The notes under the pieces: model-generated
What the model was told of the DNA's origin: nothing
The model's database searches: none
What the model saw: the letters and a program-made list of their open reading frames with translations, nothing else
Program-made: the position numbers and the translations under genes
Source: Homarus americanus
Taxonomy: Eukaryota > Arthropoda > Malacostraca > Decapoda > Nephropidae
Reading direction: 5' to 3'
DNA: 64,000 nucleotides
NCBI RefSeq assembly: GCF_018991925.1
Contig: NW_024753828.1
Span: forward strand, 6,367,951 to 6,431,950
Part shown: piece by piece, positions 1-11,655 of the stretch
How positions within the stretch are numbered: the stretch's first letter is position 1
Layout of the letters: every line of letters begins with the position of its first letter

Positions 1-178
1 CCGTGTATAGATTAATCCCGTGTATAGATTAATCCCGTGTATAGATTAATCCCGTGTATAGATTAATCCCGTGTATAGATTAATCCCGTGTATAGATTAA
101 TCCCGTGTATAGATTAATCCCGTGTATAGATTAATCCCGTGTATAGATTAATCCCGTGTATAGATTAATCCTGTGTAT
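1..178. repeat. 17-bp minisatellite at window edge
   Basis: About ten head-to-tail copies of CCGTGTATAGATTAATC. Nearly all are identical; the last is truncated with one change. The array is cut by the window edge, so its true length is unknown. Confidence 0.97.
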
Positions 179-1033
179 ACGTTTCCCATAATATTTTTTT
201 TTTCAGCGCCAAAGGTGTTATTATGTCACATTATAACTACCCATAACAAGTCTATTTTTACCTCCCACTACCGTGACCTCATATAGGGTAGTAGTATTAT
301 ATTGATAGAATTATTATAGGGAATATTAATAATGTTTTAATGACTCACACGACAAACACACTATTGGTATACTATGGAATACTTCTTGTCATGTTGTAAT
401 AATATTTTCATCTTCCTCAGTTGCCTGTTGGAGGAAAGTATAAACCCTAATGGGGAAACTTTCAGATCATCTAGAAACTATTAAAACTTTTTGCAATGAA
501 GTTTTTTTTTTTAAGGATTATACATATTAATATTTTCGTTATCCTATAATAATCACTGGATCAAACTCAAATTTTGTCGTTTAACCGAAGTGAGTTACAC
601 CGGCCTTCACCTTTACCGAACAAGACCAGGGAGAGGTATGTAAACAGAGCAAAAAACACGTATAGTACAAGTTATATATGTGAGAAGAGGTCAGGTGTAG
701 TCAGTCTGTCTGTCTGTCTGTCTGTCCTCACTACGATATCATGAGAGAATTAAATCCAATAAAATCTATTTAAATAACTTGCAGGTAGAGACACTTTCAT
801 AACCTAATTAACACCTCATTAACCTAACCCAAAGGTGATGGCACAGGTAACTTCATATATCGGTTGTATAAAATTATCAAGTTTTAGCAGAAAATACCAT
901 ACTGAAGGAGAGAGAAAGACAGGTGAGAGAGAGTTAATGAAAATACAGGTAAGTTCTTAATTAATATGATATACGATTTACCTGTGTTTGTAATATGAAG
1001 GAAAATATTATATTGATTTGTTATATGAAGCTG
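179..1033. other. AT-rich non-coding DNA
   Basis: No open frame or recognisable element. It contains a short (TGTC)n run near 703-726. Nothing else stands out. Confidence 0.6.
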
Positions 1034-1256
1034 TGAGTAGTGGTGGTGGTGGTGGTGGTGAGTAATTAATTGGTGGTGGTGGTAGGTGTGGTGTTGAATT
1101 TAGTGGTGGTGGTGGTGGTGAACATTGGTGATGGTGGTGGTAGTAGCTAGTGGTGAGTGGGCTATGGTGGTGGTGGTGGAGGTGGTAGTGAGTAATTGGT
1201 GGTGGTGATGGTGATGGTGGTGGTGATGAGTGATGGTGGTATGGTGGTGGTGGTAA
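1034..1256. repeat. (TGG)n-rich trinucleotide tract
   Basis: Runs of GGT/GTG trinucleotides interrupted by GAGTAATT and GATGGTGATG variants. This is a degenerate trinucleotide microsatellite. Confidence 0.9.
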
Positions 1257-1525
1257 AAAGTGACGAATTGGGAGTTACAGGGGAAATAAATAGGGGGAAA
1301 TTAATGGGAAGAGATTACATGGGGGCATAATGAGGTGAATTTATTAAGATAATTATGAGGGGGAAAATGCAGGGGACAAAATTGATAAGATTACGAGGGA
1401 GGTAATGAGGTAAGATAATGGGGAACATTCTGAGGATAGAGCTGCAGGTGTTAATGAGGTAAACAGTGGGCAGGTGTGTGGCCAAAGGTTAGGGTGAGTG
1501 AGGGTGTTTGTATCTCTCTGAGGCT

Positions 1526-1575
<50 letters not shown>

Positions 1576-1621
1576 CTTGCTTTAAACAAATATAGACCTT
1601 AGCTCCACCACCATTCGTCAC

Positions 1622-1656
<35 letters not shown>

Positions 1657-1694
1657 GGGGTTATCCATGATATCATCCCCTGACTAAATCTCTT

Positions 1695-1777
<83 letters not shown>

Positions 1778-1896
1778 CAACAAACGCACCGGCAGCTTCG
1801 AAAATACCAAGCAATTCTGTAGAGCCTTGCCAGCACCAAGGAATAGCTCAGGATTTACTTGGATGGCTCAAGACTTCGTGGAATTTCCGAGTATTT

Positions 1897-1930
<34 letters not shown>

Positions 1931-2460
1931 ATTGATGGCGGTGATAGGAGTAGTATAATATTTTTTGTGTTTCCTCCCCCGCTAGATTTAAAAGCTCAGT
2001 TATTGTATTAAATACCTCAAGGGGATCGGAACCTACATTGTTTCTATATTTGTACGATAAGCGATCAGTGTGTGGATGTTTTATCATAATCTATCTACCT
2101 TATTCATTCATTATTTCTTTATCTGTCTACCTGTACAGTTTATATATATTGGTAAACATTACTTATCATTATACATTGTTATATAACTGTTTGATAGCTA
2201 AACCTAACCTAATCACATCTCCTTCTAAAATGTAATTGGCTCTTGTCACTCTCTCGTGTAAGGTGATCCTGTAAGATGATTGGCCTTTGTCTCTCTGTCT
2301 GTTTCAAGGTGATTGGCTCCTGTCTCTGTGGTATAAGGGGATTGGTCTACATCCCCCTCTACTCCCATTATGAGTGGATGAATCTCTTGTGATGCTGACG
2401 TCACTTATATTTTTTTACTCTATCTCGGTCATTGGTGAAGCTGAGGTGTGTACGAGGCAG
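1257..2460. repeat. Microsatellite cluster in AT-rich DNA
   Basis: Holds (GT)n at about 1530-1572, (CA)n at 1621-1654, (CT)n at about 1700-1776 and (GA)n at about 1900-1929. The apparent open frames here (poly-TH, poly-RE) are read-through of dinucleotides. From 1930 to 2460 I see unique non-coding DNA only. Confidence 0.85.
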
Positions 2461-2621
2461 TGTAGGACAGGTAACAAGGCCAGGTAACAAGGCCAGGTAA
2501 CCAGGCCAGGTAACCAGGCCAGGTAACTGAGCCGGGTAACAAGGAAGACCAGGTAACAGGCCAGGTATTGCAGGCCAGGCCCTTGAGCCAGTGGCAGACC
2601 CAGGTAACCAGGCCAGGTAAG
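2461..2621. repeat. 13-bp minisatellite
   Basis: Unit close to CAAGGCCAGGTAA, about ten copies, perfect in the first part and degenerate in the second. Confidence 0.9.
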
Positions 2622-2812
2622 ACACACAGCCCCCCAGCATTAATCACAAGTGTATGTAAATTCGCTATAACATTAATGGATATAACATCATTAGAGTGAA
2701 TAATTACTTAACTGGTGAAGGTCATACTCTAAATTAATGTAGTCACCCCTGAAGACTGTCTCATGTCAGCGTTTTCTTTGACTCCGGGAAAAAATACATG
2801 ACATTTGCATAA

Positions 2813-2850
<38 letters not shown>

Positions 2851-3150
2851 CAAGGGGACGGTCAGAGGTCGCGGAGGGAGGTAATATTTTGAGAGCTCAC
2901 TTAACCTAACCTAACCTAACCTCTTATTGGGTTTACTGTGAGGCATGTCTGTACGGTCAATGGCGACGTGAGAGAACTGATCTAATTTTAGAGAGAGAGA
3001 GAGGGAGAGAGAGAGAGAGATGGTGTCATGGATAACTTCATCTGTGTGTGTGTGTGTGTGTGTGTGTCAGTGACCAGACCACTGCAAGACAAGGAAACCA
3101 GTGTTAAGGAACCTTACCACACAAATGAGGAGAAAACTTAGATTTTTTTT
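2622..3150. other. Non-coding DNA with short microsatellites
   Basis: Contains (GT)n near 2815-2845, four CCTAA units near 2899-2920, (GA)n near 2990-3020 and (GT)n near 3042-3067. No gene seen. Confidence 0.7.
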
Positions 3151-3169
3151 TAGATTACCCATGAGGGGG

Positions 3170-3330
3170 CTAGTTTATTGGGCACCCCCTTACATCCTGT
3201 GTAAGGTGAAGTGCAGAAGCGTTTACAGCGCCCATCTGGGAAGCATGCGTAGTTCATGCTTGCCTTTATGACTCAAGCATTAAGGGAGTAAAAGCTTGAA
3301 GGGTCATGGGTTTCTCAGCAAGTTACATTA
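3170..3330 (-). repeat. Interspersed repeat, single diverged copy of the fold-back family
   Basis: The segment starting GGGCACCCCC and containing GCAGAAGCGTTTACAGCGCC matches each arm of the inverted repeat at 49871-50218 with a modest number of differences. The similarity runs past the arm end into the spacer side of the 50-kb copy. Read on the minus strand, the end is followed by an AT-rich then poly-A-like stretch (3140-3152), as in a retroposed sequence. The family is not recognised. The copy number suggests a SINE or LINE tail rather than a gene. Confidence 0.7.
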
Positions 3331-3700
3331 AGTGACAGAATGATGAGTGTGTGGGGGAAAATTACCGGTACAATTTATCTGTTTATGGCAAAGTGTGGCA
3401 GGAGGAGGAGAGGGGGATTATATTTAGTTTAACAAATTTATCGACAAAGCTTGGAGTACAGTTTGCCTATTGTGAGTAATTTAGTCAGGTCTTGACACTG
3501 AGGGTGGTATCATTTCTCACTGCCACGCAGGACAGAGGTTCATACACAAAGGAATACATCATATTCATTAACAGTATATACAGTATAGGTCAGAGTCGTG
3601 TGGGTGATGTCACTGCTCGCTGCCATGCAGGACAGTGGTTCATATACATTGGACGTCATATTCTAATTGAAGACTAATCAGTGTGGGCTAGCAAATTTTG
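3331..3700. other. Non-coding DNA, small local duplication
   Basis: Two related blocks of about 90 bp, near 3505-3575 and 3600-3665, share CACTGC(C/T)...GCAGGACAG(A/T)GGTTCATA. This is an old tandem duplication. No gene seen. Confidence 0.55.
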
Positions 3701-3702
3701 GA

Positions 3703-3985
3703 GAGGGGGAGGAACAGGAGGAGGAGGAGGAGGAGCAAGAAGAGGAGGAGGAGCAGGAGGAGCAAGAAGAGGAGCAGGAGGAGCAAGAAGAGGAGCAGGA
3801 ACAGGAGGAGGAGGAGGAGCAAGAAGAGGAGCAGGAGGAGGAGGAGGAACAGGAGGGAGAAGGAACAGGAGGAGGAAGTGGAGGAGGAGGGGAGTAGGAG
3901 GAGAAGCAGGAAGAGGAGGAAGAGGAAGAGGAGCAGGAAGAGAAGCAAGAAGTGGAGGAGGAGGAGGAGGAAGACGAGGAGGAAC
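3703..3985. repeat. Purine-rich (GGA/GAA)n tract
   Basis: Nearly 280 bp of almost pure purine on the plus strand, built of GAGGAG, CAAGAAGAG and CAGGAGGAG blocks. It is open in several frames on both strands only because stop codons are rare in this composition. Not a gene. Confidence 0.93.
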
Positions 3986-4038
3986 TCATTAAATCTACAA
4001 GTTGAATCGTGAGTCACCCCAAGCTGAGGTCAAATGTG

Positions 4039-4074
<36 letters not shown>

Positions 4075-4750
4075 AAAAAAAGTACGAACGTCAACCAAAA
4101 AGTAAAAGTTCTAATCCATACACTGACAGGGAGATGACAGACAAGGATAGTTAGCAAGTTCAGTATGAGATAATAATACCAGATACCCCCCTCACCCCCC
4201 ATCCCCCATCCACCCCCTCACCCCCCATCCTCCCCCTCCCCGACCTCATGACTGTCAGATCAACCACAAGCACGTGAGGGCCGACAGACAGAGGGGAACT
4301 GAAAGCCACACATCAACGCCCTATAAGCTATTAGTGGCAGGGCAACTCCTGAGGGTGTTTACAGCATTCACGGATACATCTTTAATATATTTTAACTTCA
4401 CTATGACCCAGATGAAGTCAATATTCCTTTTTTCAACTCATAATTAGGATGTAATAAAGTGACTTCCGTGTGTGTGTGTGTGTGTGTGTATTTACAGACT
4501 TCAAAAGTGGCTGACACACACATGTACATCTGTTCAGGCTTATCAACACCCGCTGCCTTCACCTCCTCAGCTCACCTCAGGCTCCCGCGCAACAAGATCA
4601 GCAGTCTCTCCTCGCACCAATGACGACACCATCAGTCTGGATTGAACCATGGAATGACCACATATTGGACCGAGCGTTGACCTGCCCTCCGTAACGATTG
4701 AGAGAGGTCAGCTGTCTCCTCACCTTGTCTACGTAATCTTCTCGCCATTT
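3986..4750. other. Non-coding DNA with GA, C-rich and GT tracts
   Basis: (GA)n at about 4043-4072, a C-rich tract of CCCCCCATCC-type blocks at about 4184-4245, and (GT)n at about 4468-4490. The remainder is unique, apart from the tRNA-like block at about 4636-4715. Confidence 0.7.
4636..4715 (-). repeat. Possible tRNA-derived SINE head, degraded
   Basis: On the minus strand a B-box-like GGTTCAATCC (about 4643-4652) lies downstream of a plausible A-box region (GGAGGGCAGGTCAACGCTCG, about 4670-4690) at tRNA-like spacing. No full cloverleaf can be folded by eye. It could be chance. Confidence 0.3.
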
Positions 4751-5064
4751 ACACGCCCCCACACCTTCACACACACGCCTCTACACCCTCACACACGCCT
4801 CTACACCTTCACACACGCCTCTCACACCTACACACACACACGCCTCTACACCTTCACACACACACGCCTCTACACCTTCACACACACACGCCTCTACACC
4901 TTCACACACACACACGCCTCTACACCTCACACACACACCTCTACACCACACACACACCACACCTTCACACACACGTCTCTACACCTTCACACACACGCCT
5001 CCACACCTTCACACACGCCTCTACACCTCACCACACACACGCCTCTACACCTTTCACACACACG

Positions 5065-5100
<36 letters not shown>
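4751..5100. repeat. CA-rich minisatellite (~23-bp unit) ending in (CA)n
   Basis: Repeated CGCCTCTACACCTTCACACA units with variable (CA) lengths, merging into pure (CA)n at about 5068-5101. Confidence 0.93.
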
Positions 5101-5101
<1 letters not shown>

Positions 5102-5208
5102 AAAAAAGTCATTAATAATAAAAGACTCAACAAAGCAGCTGACAGGAGTCTTAACAACACAAGGAAGAGTGAAGGTGACCTCTCAACACCTGCCTCATTA
5201 AGCTCTCT

Positions 5209-5260
<52 letters not shown>

Positions 5261-5574
5261 GTTGATTTCAGGTATTTTGTTGATATGTTTTTATACTGAT
5301 CTAATTATGTCAACACCACTCTCCGTCTACCTGTTCCACACACCTGTATACCTGTAAGTTGTAATTGCCATGCACACCTTACACCCACTACTATTACTAC
5401 TACACTCACCAACACCTCCATACTACTTCACACCGGCCTTACACCAGTCTCACACCAGCCTTATACCACCTAACACCAACCTTACACCACCTAATACCAC
5501 CTAACACCACCTAATACCAGGCCTTACACTAGCTGCTCCCACACCGATTTATAATATCACATTCTAAATTGTGA
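5101..5574. other. (GT)n and ACACC-rich non-coding DNA
   Basis: (GT)n at about 5214-5258, then degenerate CTTACACCACCTAACACCA repeats at about 5425-5530. No gene seen. Confidence 0.7.
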
Positions 5575-5945
5575 TCATCTCTCTCTCTCTCTCTCATTTC
5601 CATTCTACTTGTCTTCCTCATCTCCACTTTTTCTCTACCCTTTGATCTTCCTCTCTCCTTTTATCTCTTCTCCCTTCCATTTCTCAATCCTTCTCACTCT
5701 TTTTTCCTCCTCCCTTCCTCTTCTTCCACTCTTCCACCTCCTCCAGTTTGTCTTCTTCCTCCTCTTCCTTCTCTTTACCTATCTGTCATTCTTCTCCCTC
5801 TCTCTCTCCCTATTCTCTCTCCTTTTACCCTCCCTATGGGCTCTTAATCGCCCTTCACATATTATTATCATTATCATCGTCATTATTATTACTGTCATTG
5901 TCATCATTATCCTCATTATCATTATTATCGTCATTATCACCAGTA
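5575..5945. repeat. Pyrimidine-rich tract followed by ATT/ATC tract
   Basis: CT-rich low-complexity DNA to about 5830, then a degenerate (ATT/ATC)n stretch at about 5858-5942. The open frames are compositional. Confidence 0.85.
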
Positions 5946-6016
5946 GCAGATTATCTTAGTTCACTGCTGGGTGAAATTCTGTTCCATCACCCTCCAATAC
6001 CCTCTTCCATGAGCCT

Positions 6017-6372
6017 CCCCCGTCGGCCGAGAGCCTTCCCCGTCGGCCATGGTCATCCCCGTCGACCAGATTCTCCCATCGGTCAAGAGCCTCCCGACGG
6101 CCAAGAGCCTCTCCTGTCGGTCAAGAGCCTCCCTGTCGGCCAAGAGCCTCCCGTCGGTCAAGAGCCTTTTCCGGCGGTCAAGAGCCCTCCTGTCGACCAA
6201 GAGCCTTCCCGTCGACCAAGAGCCTCCTGTCGACCAAGAGCTCTCCTGTCGACCAAGAGCCTCCTGTCGGCCAAGAGCCTCCTGTCGGTCAGAGCCCTCC
6301 TGTCGGCCAAGAGCCCATCCTGTCGACCAAGAGCCCATCCTGTCGACCAAGAGCCTCCTCGTCGACCACATT
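6017..6372. repeat. 18-bp minisatellite
   Basis: About twenty variants of CTGTCGGCCAAGAGCCTC, with CGACC/CGGTC alternatives at the variable position. The period is a multiple of three, so open frames run through it on both strands. I read these as by-products because unit-length changes are present. Confidence 0.93.
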
Positions 6373-6529
6373 TCTCTGCTGTGATTCCATCGACCCATCC
6401 GGCAGTTGGACTTAAGAGTCTTCTCTCATCTCCAGGGATCCCGTCAAGGCTCTACCTAATCCCTCTTCATGTGTTCTCCTTGCTATATGACCGTCCACTG
6501 CTGTCTCTTGTGATAATTTCTCTTCATGT

Positions 6530-6685
6530 CTCTTTCTTCTCTTAATGTATCTTCAATTTTCTTCATTACTCTTCATTTCTCTTCGTTTTCTCTTAATTTC
6601 TCTTCATTTTCTGTTAATTTCTCTTCATTTTGTTTTCATTTCTCTTCATTTTCTCTTAATTTCTCTTCATTTCCTGTTACATCGA
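6530..6685. repeat. TTCTCTTCATT repeat block
   Basis: Degenerate repetition of TTTCTCTTCATTTTCTCTTAA-like units over about 150 bp. Confidence 0.8.
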
Positions 6686-6796
6686 GTTGTCTCTTGGCAG
6701 TCACCTAACACACCTGAGTCTACGTTTAGCCAAACTACTAATATACTAAATTATCACAGGTAAGACGGCATACATTATAACGGCCAACCTATGAGG

Positions 6797-7260
6797 GTTA
6801 GGTTAGGTTAGTTAGGGTTAGGGTTAGGTTAGGTTAGGTTAGATTAGGGTTAGGTTAGAAGAAGTTAGGGTTAGGTTAGGTTAAGGTTAGGTTAGGTTAG
6901 GTTAGGTTAGGTTAGGTTAGATTAGGTTGTGTTAGGTTAGATTAGGTTAAGAGGTTAGGTTAGATTGGGTTAGATTAGTTAGTTAGGTTGCTAGGTTAGA
7001 TTAGGTTAGTTGTTAGGTTAGGTTAGGTTAGGTTAGATTAGGTTAGATTAGGTTAGATTAGGTTAGATTAGGTTAGGTTGTGTTGTTAGATTAGGTTAGT
7101 TAATTAGGTTAGGTTAGGTTAGGTTAGATTAGGTTAGGTTAGGTTAGGATTAGATTAGGTTAGGTTAGGTTAGGTTAGGTTAGGTTAGATTAGGTTAGGT
7201 TAGGGGTTAGGTTAGATTACTAGGTTAGGTTAAGTAGGTTAAGGTTAGATTAGGTTAGAT
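6797..7260. repeat. Interstitial TTAGG telomere-type array
   Basis: About 460 bp of TTAGG units with TTAGA, TTAGGG and TTGTG variants and small indels. TTAGG is the standard arthropod telomere motif. The degeneracy and internal position mark it as an interstitial array, not a chromosome end. Confidence 0.95.
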
Positions 7261-7470
7261 ACACTCAGATACACCAGTCACCTGTTAAGACACCAGAATA
7301 CACCCAGGTGCACCAGGTATATTTTGGGTAACTCATATTACGGTAAGGTGTCAGTTAACGAGACTCCTGGATAAATTTACCCACTGGCTGTTTACGTTAG
7401 TGGTAATGAAGTCTTCAACATGCTATTACTGTGAACTGTGTTGTGGCGCCACGAGAACACTGTGGTTTGT
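7261..7470. other. Short unique non-coding DNA
   Basis: About 210 bp between two arrays, starting with ACACCAG-type near-repeats. No gene seen. Confidence 0.6.
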
Positions 7471-8475
7471 GGAGCATTGGGGAGCATGGCGGTGTTGGGG
7501 ATAGTGAAGGGAGTATTGGGGGAGCATGGAGGTGTTGTCGAAGGGGAGAGGAGGAGGGAGCATGGCGGTGTTGTGGCCAGGTGAGGGGGACATTGGGGAG
7601 CATGGAGGTGGCCAGGTGAGGGGAGATGGGAGCATTATTGGAGGTGGCCAGGAGGGGAGAGAGGAGGGCATGGCGGTGTTGTGGCCAGGTGAGGGGAGTA
7701 TTGGGGGAGCATGGAGGTGTTGTGGCTGGGTGAAGGGGAGAGTGGGGAGCATGGCGGGTTGGCCAGGTGAGGGGGAGCATTGGGGGAGCATGGAGGTGTT
7801 GTGGCCAGGTGAGGGGGAGTATTGGGGGAGCATTATTGGAGGTGGGCCAGGTGAGGGGAGAGGAGGAGGACATGGCGGTGGTACAGGTGAGGGGAGTAGG
7901 GGAGCATGGAGAGGCAGGAGGGGGAGATTGGGGAGCATATGGAGGTGTTGTACAGGTGAGGGGAGAGGAGTGAGGAGCATGGCGGTGTTGTGGCCAGGTG
8001 AGGGGGAGCATTGGGGAGCATGGAGGTGTTGTACAGGTGAGGGGAGTATTGGGGAGCATTATTGGAGGTGTTGTGATAGGTGAGGGGGAGGAGGAGGGAC
8101 ATGGCGGAGCAGGGTGAGGGGAGTATTGGGGAGCATGGAGGTGTTGTGGCTGGGTGAAGGGGAGAGAGGAGGACATGGCGGTGTTGTCCAGGTGAGGGGG
8201 ACATTGGGGGAGCATGGAGGTGTTGTGGCCAGGTGAGGGGAGTATTGGGGAGCATTATTGGAGGTAGTAGCTAGGTGAGGGGGAGTATTGGGGAGCATGG
8301 CGGTGTTGTGGCCAGGTGAGGGGAGTATTGGGGAGCATGGAGGTGTTGTGGCTGAAGAGGAGTGAGGGAGCATGGCGGTGTTGTGGCCAGGTGAGGGGAC
8401 ATTGGGGAGCATGCGGTGTTGTGGCCAGGTGAGGGAGTATTGGGGAGCATTATTGTGGTGGCTAGGTGAAGGGAG
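7471..8475. repeat. ~39-bp G-rich minisatellite
   Basis: About 1 kb of units built from GGAGCATGGAGGTGTTGTGG plus CCAGGTGAGGGGAGTATTGG, with many length variants. Long minus-strand open frames rich in P, T and H are shadows of the repeat. Confidence 0.95.
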
Positions 8476-8600
8476 AGGAGGAAGGAAGGATGAGGAGAGG
8501 AGATAAAAGAGAAATAAAAGAGAAATAAAGGACGGGGGAAGAATAAGGAAGGAGAGAAGAAACTGATGAGTAGGAGAAAACTGTGGATGAAAGTTGAAGC
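8476..8600. other. Purine-rich linker
   Basis: AG-rich DNA with a short duplication of AAAAGAGAAATAAAAG. Nothing else seen. Confidence 0.6.
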
Positions 8601-9739
8601 AGGACGGAGATGATGATGATGGAGAAGAGATGGAGGGAGATGATGATGATGGGGAGGAGATGGAGGAGATAATGGTGATGGGGAGGAGATGAGGGAGATA
8701 TGATGATGGGAGGAGATGGAGGAGATAATGATGATGGGAGGAGATGGAGATGATGATGATGGGAGGAGATGGAGGAGATAATGGTGATGGGGAGGAGATG
8801 GAGGGAGATAATGATGATGGGGAGGAGATGGAGGAGATAATGATGATGGGGGAGGAGATGGAGGAGATAATGGTGATGGGGAGGAGATGGAGGGAGATAG
8901 ATGATGGGAGGAGATGGAGGGAGATACGAGATGGGGAGATGGAGGGAGATGATGGTGATGGGGAGGAGATGGAGGAGATAATGGTGATGGGGAGGAGATG
9001 GAGGAGATAATGGTGATGGGGGAGGAGATGGAGGAGATAATGGTGATGGGGAGGAGATGGAGGGAGATAATGATGATGGGGGTGGGGAGGAGATGGAGGG
9101 AGATAATGAGATGGGGAGGAGATGGAGGGAGATAATGGTGATGGGGGAGATGGAGGGAGATAATGGTGATGGGGAGGAGATGGAGGGAGATAATGATGAT
9201 GGGGAGAGATGGAGGAGATAATGATGATGGGAGGAGATGGAGGAGATAATGATGATGGGGAGGAGATGGATAATGGTGATGGGGAGGAGATGGAGGGAGA
9301 TAATGATGATGGGGAGGAGATGGAGGGAGATAGATGATGGGGAGGAGATGGAGGGAGATAATGGTGATGGGGAGGAGATGGAGGGAGATAATGATGATGG
9401 GGAGGAGATGGAGGGAGATAATGGTGATGGGAGGAGATGGAGGGAGATGATGGGGGGAGGAGATGAGGGAGAGGGATGGGGGAGATGGAGGGAGATAATG
9501 GTGATGGGGAGGAGATGGAGGGAGATAATGGTGATGGGGAGGAGATGGAGGAGATAATGATGATGGGGAGGAGATGGAGGAGATAATGATGATGGGAGGA
9601 GATGGAGGGAGATAATGGTGATGGGGAGGAGATGGAGGGATAATGGTGATGGGGGAGGAGATGGAGGGAGATAATGGTGATGGGGAGGAGATGGAGGAGA
9701 TAATGGTGATGGGGAGGAGATGGAGGAGATAATGGTGAT

Positions 9740-9780
<41 letters not shown>
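8601..9780. repeat. ~30-bp GGAGATGGA minisatellite ending in (GA)n
   Basis: About 1.1 kb of GGGGAGGAGATGGAGGGAGA plus TAATGRTGAT units. Copies differ mainly by one G in homopolymer runs and by A/G at one site. It terminates in (GA)n at about 9731-9778. Confidence 0.96.
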
Positions 9781-10407
9781 GTGTTAAAGATGAAGGGCTG
9801 TCAACCTAACCTAACCCAACCTAGATCTAACCTAACCTAATTAATTATGAAAATAAATATTATACTAATTAAAACCTCTCCCAGACTAATTGGGGGAGGG
9901 GGGGAGGCGGCATTACAGCATCAGAGGCATTAATTCGTTTTAACTTTGATAAATTCAGAAGCAATGATACGTGTTCAGAGATGGAAGATTAATACTTATA
10001 TAAATACAGAACTTAAGATCTATTTAGAACTTAAGGTTTATTTAGAACTTTAATTTAACATATCCCTTTGAAAGTCTTATACACCTGTTCATATCATAAC
10101 ACTAACAAGGCTCCGATTAACTAAACCATTTAAAAGCCACAAGAGCAATTAAGACAGGTATATATTCCCACCTTTATGGCACTAATATATTATACATGGC
10201 AGTTCTTCCACCTCTCATTAGCATTTGCCCACCTGACGCCAACGTGTGGTGAACGAGGGTGTGTTTACATTGGCGTCACAAAATACAGGTGTTTGTATAA
10301 GCAACCAACTCTGTTTGTGTGTGTGTGTGGGGGGGATGGGGTTATGTGTTTGTTTGTTTGTTTGTTTGGGTGTCAGTTTTGTGTCGTTTTTTCTCCGCAT
10401 ATGTGAA

Positions 10408-10410
<3 letters not shown>
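9781..10410. other. AT-rich unique DNA
   Basis: Short CCTAA runs at about 9803-9840 and a (TTTG)n run near 10346-10368. No credible coding region. Confidence 0.65.

Positions 10411-10487
<77 letters not shown>
10411..10487. repeat. (CT)n microsatellite
   Basis: About 77 bp of uninterrupted CT, followed by 200 bp of pyrimidine-rich unique DNA. Confidence 0.98.
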
Positions 10488-10490
<3 letters not shown>

Positions 10491-10754
10491 GTATCTCCAC
10501 CAGTTCCCTTCATTTCCTCCTCCTTGTCATCTCCATTCCCCATCTTTATCACGTTCTATGTCTCTTACTATCTATCTACCCTTACCTATCGTCTCTTCAT
10601 TATTCCCTATGGCTATCTTCCTCTATGTCTCTTCTTCCATCTTCTTTATCTCTTTATTTATTTATTTTTTGTATAACATAGGTTTCCGCTTTGGGTGCTC
10701 CACTAACCTTAATTAAATAAAGTTTCCCGCATATTTAATTCACTGATCAATTGT

Positions 10755-10873
10755 GAAACTGCAGCAGGCAGTCCTTGGCCTTTTCTAAAGCATCGTACGA
10801 GAATTTGGCCTCGCTCCTTACTTGCAAAATTCGCCCACTTTGGCCTTTTGTCCTTATTTCCTTCAACTCATTC
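10755..10873 (-). other. Unrecognised short open frame, possible exon or repeat relic
   Basis: On the minus strand this block reads as an open, compositionally ordinary peptide of about 40 residues (ending ...EKAKDCLLQFHN then stop). It begins at the edge of a long (CA)n tract, so no in-frame start can be trusted. The peptide is rich in charged residues and unlike the repeat-derived frames around it. I do not recognise a family. It could be a terminal exon, a transposon fragment or chance. Confidence 0.2.
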
Positions 10874-10890
10874 TTGTGTATAGCCAATGG

Positions 10891-10892
<2 letters not shown>

Positions 10893-10972
<80 letters not shown>
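10893..10972. repeat. (GT)n microsatellite, about 40 units
   Basis: Among the longest pure dinucleotide runs in the window, about 80 bp. Confidence 0.98.
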
Positions 10973-10976
<4 letters not shown>

Positions 10977-11345
10977 CTGTTGTTTCTAGTTGGTAAATAG
11001 AAATGAAGAAAATTAAATGGAAGTAAAAAAAATACAATAAGATAAAAGATTAAGACGAAATAAAAGAAGAAGAAAAATAAAAGAAATACAATAACAAATA
11101 AATCAAATAAACAAAAAAAGTCGATAAAACGGACAAGAAAAACTAACAATAACAACAACTAAATTAAGTAGACGACTCAGGTGGTGGTGGAATGTTGTCT
11201 GCCAGCCCCGCCCACCACCCCTACCACCACTCCCTACCACCATCACAGCTCACACCCACCACAGTCACCTATCACCACCACCACCACACCTACCAGTCCC
11301 ACCTACCACCACAACCACCACTACCACCACACCACACCTCACCTT
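10973..11345. repeat. A-rich tract then (ACC)n tract
   Basis: A-rich low-complexity DNA at about 11000-11160, then degenerate CCACCA trinucleotides at about 11210-11345. Confidence 0.8.
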
Positions 11346-11655
11346 TACCAACAAACAAAAAATTATTCCTTTCTCGTTATAATTTCTTAATATATGTAAG
11401 TATTTATGAATAATTATACCAGAGAGTTGTAATCGATGGAACAAGGGAACAAGACTAAGAACAGCTAACTAGACAAGCTATGCGACGTAGTAAACAAACA
11501 AAAAGCTATAGAGTTCATTCATTGTCTATATTTGGTCAAGCTATCGAGGAATCAATTTTTTTTATTATAATTTTTTAATATAAGACGGGGGAAAAAAAAG
11601 TATATATATATATCAACTATGAATATTTGGGAAATGTCAAGTAAAACATGGTGTA
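11346..11655. other. AT-rich unique DNA
   Basis: No gene or element recognised. Confidence 0.6.

Noticed and set aside
5748..6545. 265-codon plus-strand frame
   Set aside because: Passes through a CT-rich tract, an ATC tract and an 18-bp minisatellite. No domain.
6797..7260. True telomere or chromosome end
   Set aside because: The motif is degenerate and flanked by other DNA on both sides, and similar arrays occur internally elsewhere.
7415..8215. 266-codon minus-strand frame rich in P, T and H
   Set aside because: Translation of the ~39-bp minisatellite; overlapping frames on both strands are equally open.
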